In this document: piece by piece, positions 60,001-64,000 of the stretch
Layout of the letters: each line of letters starts with the position of its first letter
Numbering within the stretch: position 1 is the stretch's first letter
Assembly (NCBI RefSeq): GCF_010093595.1
Contig: NW_022985461.1
Span: forward strand, 228,454 to 292,453
DNA length: 64,000 bases
From: Mytilinidion resinicola
Lineage: Eukaryota; Ascomycota; Dothideomycetes; Mytilinidiales; Mytilinidiaceae
Reading direction: 5' to 3'
Notes under the pieces: generated by a model
The model's database searches: none
The model's input: the letters and a program-made list of their open reading frames with translations, nothing else
What the model was told of the DNA's origin: nothing
Program-made: the position numbers and the translations under genes

Positions 60001-60013
60001 CCGAGTCTTCTAG
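54065..60013 (+). CDS. FKS1: Beta-1,3-glucan synthase catalytic subunit (GT48)
   Basis: Four exons: 54065-54229, 54272-54453, 54507-59672 and 59725-60013; 1933 residues, normal for filamentous fungi. The N-tail is Tyr/Gln/Gly-rich, then [19 protein letters not shown] and the conserved [19 protein letters not shown] first cluster of membrane helices is followed by the large cytosolic GT48 domain and a second helix cluster. The echinocandin hot spot 1 reads FLTLSLKDP (56239-56265, residues 694-702), wild-type in form; hot-spot-2 position follows PVFDW. The enzyme extrudes glucan from UDP-glucose and is activated by Rho1. Introns 2 and 3 are GT..AG with CTAAC branches. Intron 1 keeps phase only if it is GC..AG (54230-54271, 42 nt); the GT two bases later breaks the frame. 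Confidence 0.95.
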
Positions 60014-60630
60014 ACTTGAAAAGCAACGACAGCGGATTTCAATAGCGAGCAGGCGTACTCTTCTCGTCTCTCATTCACGCATTGTACAACAAAGCAGAAG
60101 CACGACGCGCTGTCAACCGGTTTGCCTGGGCAACGGTTGCATAATGACTGTAATTTTGGAGCTGTTGACTTCCTGCATTCTCCTTGTGTTCTGGTGTTTT
60201 GGCGGGGGTTAGATGCTTGTCCTGGTTCTTTTCTCTCGTTTTGACAGTCTTTCTTCGGCCGCACGTGGCCTGGCATGCACATACTATGAGGGCGGGTCTT
60301 GGAACGGTCACATATTAGATAGTGAATTGCATTGCACTCAATATACAGAATTCACCCTACTTCTTCCTGTCTATTGATGTGAGAAAGTTGTTGAATGATT
60401 GTGACGAGTGTCTCCTGAGGCATTACGAGTAAATGTACGGAAAGGAAGGGTAGTGCCGTGCCTCACGTAATGCTACTGTCGAGTAGGAGAAAGGGACTAA
60501 TCACGTGATCTATACCCTTGGAACTAATTTCCGCCTCATGATTGACACCTCCGCGTCCTCCGGAAGGAACAACCGCATTACTTCATCCCACGTCTGCCTC
60601 GCCACGCCCCCCCTAGAATTTACTGTCGCC
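60014..60630. other. Intergenic, no gene seen
   Basis: 3' UTR of FKS1 and promoter of LCB1. Confidence 0.55.
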
Positions 60631-62373
60631 ATGGACATCCAAGACTTGCAGAACAGGGCATTGTCCCTCCTGGACGATGCAAACGCACAGTTTCATAGGA
60701 TGCCCGGCTCGGCCATTCTGATGCGCTACATCAAGTCGAGCTACCAGAACGACCCTGTGCGATCCGCAGTCGAGCTGTTCCTCGTGATCTTCTTCCTCCG
60801 ATATATCCTGGCTTCGTCGTACTCAACGCAAAAGCAAACGCATGTCCCTTTGTCTGAAGAGGTGCGCTGCAGCTCCCAATTGTATTGTGGATGATGCTAA
60901 AGGGGCGCAACAGGAGATTGACGAATTGGTTGACGACTGGACGCCAGAGCCTTTGGTCATGAAGCCGACCGCATTCGAGGACTTGGAAAATGAAAAACGG
61001 CCCATTATTGTTGGGTGAGTGCGCTTGTCTCGCAATCCGCTGCCTCCTGCTAATTGCCCAGTCCTACTGGTCCCAAATCCAAACTCTCCAACGGTCGAAC
61101 CGTTACGAACCTCGCCTCGTACAACTTCTATAACTTCATTGGAAACGAGACCTTGAAAGAGAAGGCTATTCAAACTCTGCGAACATATGGTGTAGGGCCC
61201 TGCGGCCCTCCAGGCTTCTATGGCACACAGGACGTCCACATGAAGACTGAGGCGGATGTTGCAGCACACTTGGGAACCGCGGCATGCATTGTATACGCTC
61301 AATCATTCTCCACCATTACCAGTGTCATTCCGTCTTTCTCGAAGAGAGGCGACATCATTGTCGCGGATAAGGCTGTCAACTATGCGATTCGGAAGGGTAT
61401 CCAGATTTCCCGAAGCATGGTCCGCTGGTACGAACACAATGATATGGAAGATCTACAGCGCGTCTTGGAAAAAGTCACGAAGGAACAAGCGAAGAAACCC
61501 CTGACCAGACGGTTCATTATCACAGAAGGCTTGTTTGAGAATGTTGGAGACTGCGTGGACTTGCCCAAGATTGTGAGTCTCCCTATCTCGGGCCCTACTT
61601 CTAGAACATCACAGTAGCTAACTATCCCAAGGTCGAACTCAAGCTGAAACACAAATTCCGCCTCATTCTCGACGAAACCTGGTCTTACGGCGTGCTCGGT
61701 CGCACAGGCCGTGGCGTGACGGAACTGCAAAACGTCGACTCTACAGAGGTCGACATGATCATCGGCTCGCTATCTGGACCGCTATGCGCCGCAGGCGGGT
61801 TCTGCGCGAGCACGGCGGAAGTCGTTGAGCACCAGCGTATCTCATCCGCTTCCTACACTTATTCTGCTGCTCTGCCCGCTATGCTAGCTACGACGGCCAG
61901 CGAGACCATCTCCCTTCTGCAAGAAACACCCGAAATCATGGTTCAACTCCGAGAGAACATCAAAGCCATGCGGGCACAGCTGGACCCGAGGAGCGATTGG
62001 GTCAAGTGTACCAGCGCGGTCGAAAACCCAGTCATGTTGCTAGTGCTCAAGCCCGAAGTCGTGGCTTCTAAGGGATTTAGCTCCCAAGACCAGGAGTCGC
62101 TGTTCCAGGACGTCGTTGACGAGGTAATTATCCAGTCTATTACCTCGAGTTAGATGAAGAGCTAACAGATACCAGTGCATCGCCAACGGCGTTCTCATCA
62201 CAAGACTCAGGAGCATGCCTCCAGCTGTTGGAGCCGGGCCCCGGGACCAGGGCTGGCAACCACAGCCTGCACTCAAAGTATGCGTCACCACTGGTCTCTC
62301 TAGAAAGGAGACGGAAAAAGCGGGCATTGTCATTAGACATGCCATTACGAAAATCATCACTCGCAGGAAGTGA
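60631..62373 (+). CDS. LCB1: Serine palmitoyltransferase subunit Lcb1
   Basis: Five exons: 60631-60861, 60914-61014, 61062-61572, 61632-62123 and 62176-62373; introns 47-59 nt, all GT..AG; 510 residues. ATG 60631 starts a short lumenal/cytosolic tail, then one membrane helix (VELFLVIFFLRYILA, about 49-63). The aminotransferase class II fold follows: LASYNFYNFIG, YGVGPCGPPGFYGTQDVH, then DETWSYGVLGRTGRG. Where catalytic LCB2 has the PLP lysine, this subunit has IIGSLSGPLCAAGGF, as LCB1 should. With LCB2 it condenses serine and palmitoyl-CoA, the first step of sphingolipid synthesis at the ER; PCGPPGFYG contains the conserved Cys region mutated in human sensory neuropathy. Confidence 0.93.
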
Positions 62374-62757
62374 GGATATCGCAGTTTATTGTACTATATT
62401 TAGGCATGGAAGGCGTTTCAATGCGGTTGTAATAGATTTTGGAGGTCGATTACTACCGGTAATGCATAATGGGGGAGGTAAAGGGGAAAGACGCTGATGC
62501 TGGGCATTGGTGTCCATGAAAGCGAAGAGCGAGACCTTTGGGTATTGTCAGCCTGTATGACCATGAGACCGCTAGTATATACTCTGATTCCTGGACATTT
62601 TATTGATGTACATGAAGTGTTTTAGGCACTCTAGCTTGACGGATACAAGCAAGTAACTCCTAGGAACCCAGGCTTGTGAAGGTATTGGAGAAACCCCCGA
62701 CGAGGGAGAGATGCGACTGGGTAAGGTCATCCCCCCGCCCAATCACTTGGTCAAGCT
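62374..62757. other. Convergent intergenic region
   Basis: 3' flanks of LCB1 and the next minus-strand gene. Confidence 0.5.
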
Positions 62758-63474
62758 TTATGTTGTAATGGGCGCCGCATGAGAATCTTCAAACACCGCT
62801 GCTCGTCCAAGCATTGAGTACAGCTTCGTAATATGTTCAAACGCCCTTTTCCTGTCTTGGCGGCGGCGGCGAAGATGAGGCAGCTCGACTTTCCTTTCAT
62901 AGACTCCTGTTATAGCGTTGAATTCCCTACAATGCCAGTAGCCTCTGTCTGCTTCGGACCAAACCCAAGAAGGTGGGCCAAGTGAGGGTGGCTGTCCCTT
63001 GTCGACACGCACTCCTTCGTCGCCACGCTGTCCCTCGTCCTCCGTCTTCCCCACCTCCTCTAGGTTAGCATCAAGCCACCGCGATAGTGCCTCGGGGAAG
63101 GGGCCAAGGAGATGTATCATGCCTAACATATCGTGCAATTCTTTCGAGTATGAGGATGTATCGCTCTTGGTAGCTGGGTCGTTGTAGCAGAACCGAACCA
63201 TGTCCCTCCCGTCCCTAGTGAAGCCTTTGACGTAGGTGACTGTAAATGTGTAGTCCTCGCCGGGGTTATCTATCAAGTGTTGGAGTGTTTCGGAATAGCC
63301 ACCACGAATATTCAGAGACATCCACATGCGCCCGAAGTTGAACATGTGAAAGGTTTTGGAGGAGTCGCTGCCCGCGGTATGGGTAGTCCCAGTGAACTCG
63401 AGGTACTCCACTGGTTTTAGGGCCTGGTCGCTGGTAAGTACGAATTGTAATTTACGCTCGTTTGTTTGGGCCAT
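62758..63474 (-). CDS. Hypothetical protein, unknown family
   Basis: Intronless frame of 238 residues from ATG 63474. The first half reads as an alpha/beta domain (KLQFVLTSDQALKPVEYLEF, FHMFNFGRMWMSLNI, DYTFTVTYVKGFTRDGRDMVRF). The second half has LLGPFPEALSRWLDANLEEV followed by a Gly/Asp/Glu-rich linker and a basic helix (LRRRRQDRKRAFEHITKL). No family recognised. A segment of it is related to the ORF at 63666-63929. Confidence 0.55.
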   Translation of the reverse strand: MAQTNERKLQFVLTSDQALKPVEYLEFTGTTHTAGSDSSKTFHMFNFGRMWMSLNIRGGYSETLQHLIDNPGEDYTFTVTYVKGFTRDGRDMVRFCYNDPATKSDTSSYSKELHDMLGMIHLLGPFPEALSRWLDANLEEVGKTEDEGQRGDEGVRVDKGQPPSLGPPSWVWSEADRGYWHCREFNAITGVYERKVELPHLRRRRQDRKRAFEHITKLYSMLGRAAVFEDSHAAPITT

Positions 63475-63665
63475 GAGCGAGGAGACAAATATTTGGCTTT
63501 AGGAAGACCGCTGCTGACGAGGTAACCTCCGAGCTTTTATCAAATTCGGGCTTGCTGTGCAGGTTTTCTGCCCATGTCATCAGGGCAAAGAGCAAAGTAG
63601 ATTTCCATCACATGGTCGAAGGTTGGCTTTACTAAGTACGCTAGGTTTGAGGCTGATACCATTCC

Positions 63666-63929
63666 CTACTCTTCAGTCTCTTCAATCATCGCTACCCGTC
63701 CCGCACGCGGGCGCTGAAAGTAAGACTCCGTAAGCAAACTCCATCCGTTCTTACCCGCTTCCTCCTTTAAGACCTTTGCATTCAGGTTAGCATTAAGCCA
63801 TCTCAATAGTGCGTCCAGAATGGAGCCAAGCAAACCTATCCTCCTGCAACCTTCTCTCGGCAGTACAGGTCGATCTAGCAAAGCGTTCACCTCGTCCGGT
63901 TGAACAAGGGGTTTGCTAAGTGACCACAT
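63666..63929 (-). pseudogene. Partial diverged copy of the neighbouring unknown gene
   Basis: An 87-residue frame whose middle (LLGSILDALLRWLNANLNAKV) aligns with LLGPFPEALSRWLDANLEEV of the gene at 62758. At the DNA level the plus strand shares AGGTTAGCATCAAGCCA (63063 on) with AGGTTAGCATTAAGCCA (63783 on), followed by GTGC and GGGCCAAG/GAGCCAAG. The N-terminal domain of the neighbour is missing. I read it as a tandem-duplicate fragment; an active short paralogue is possible. Confidence 0.5.
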
Positions 63930-64000
63930 GATTAAGACAAATCAACTTGGAGCGAGTTTGAAGAAAGTTTAAGCTCCGGCTTTACGAAAGTGAAAGCTGC

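Overview
This is a stretch of nuclear genome from a filamentous ascomycete (Pezizomycotina; a dothideomycete-like gene set is my best guess, not proven). The signs are short spliceosomal introns (mostly 48-85 nt, GT..AG with CTAAC-like branch points), GPI-anchored Ser/Thr-rich wall proteins, an FKS1 glucan synthase, fungal-only DUF7726 and DUF7626 proteins, and transposons that look damaged by repeat-induced point mutation (RIP: C-to-T and G-to-A changes, TpA enrichment).

Layout. Positions 1-11500 are a transposon and repeat graveyard: the tail of a pogo-type transposase, a broken pogo/Fot1 DDE transposase, a small zinc-finger-like ORF, several tandem arrays (three with a 17-bp period), a Tad1-like LINE ORF1 with RIP-type stops, a solo LTR inserted inside that ORF1 with a perfect 5-bp target duplication, a 2-kb block of internally duplicated non-coding sequence, and a very AT-rich block. 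From 11500 onward the window is gene-rich.

Genes in order: a small Cys-containing protein (11563, +); two divergent GPI-anchored Ser/Thr-rich wall proteins (12917-14459 - and 15301-16051 +); VPS41 of the HOPS tether (16906-21091, -); a mitochondrial RMND1/DUF155 protein (21330, +); a DUF7726 protein (23467, +); the mitochondrial carrier MTM1 (24635-26053, -); a Pof7/Hrt3-type F-box protein (26476, +); a WSC-domain stress sensor (29696, +); a long gene-poor gap (30.7-33.9 kb); a DUF7626 plus SAP-like nuclear protein (33919, +); a Baeyer-Villiger-type flavin monooxygenase (36799, +); a CQD1-like ABC1 kinase (38928, +); EMC10 (41517-42127, -); a cyclin K/Pch1-type cyclin (42432, +); a small two-helix membrane protein (44497, +); a frame-decayed F-box-like gene (45557-46448, +); a secreted chitin-binding protein (47070-48773, -); a GH72 glucanosyltransferase (49590-51303, -); FKS1 (54065-60013, +); LCB1 (60631-62373, +); and two related unknown ORFs at the right edge (-).

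Functional theme: a large share of the genes make or monitor the cell wall. FKS1 makes beta-1,3-glucan, the neighbouring divergent GH72 enzyme remodels it, the WSC protein is the type of sensor that signals to Rho1 (the FKS1 activator), and the CBM18 and GPI proteins are wall-facing. The rest is housekeeping (HOPS, EMC, sphingolipid synthesis, mitochondrial carrier and kinase). I found no CRISPR array, rRNA or convincing tRNA. Exon joins were worked out by hand from splice signals and reading-frame continuity; two introns (FKS1 intron 1 and monooxygenase intron 2) need non-canonical splice sites to keep frame.
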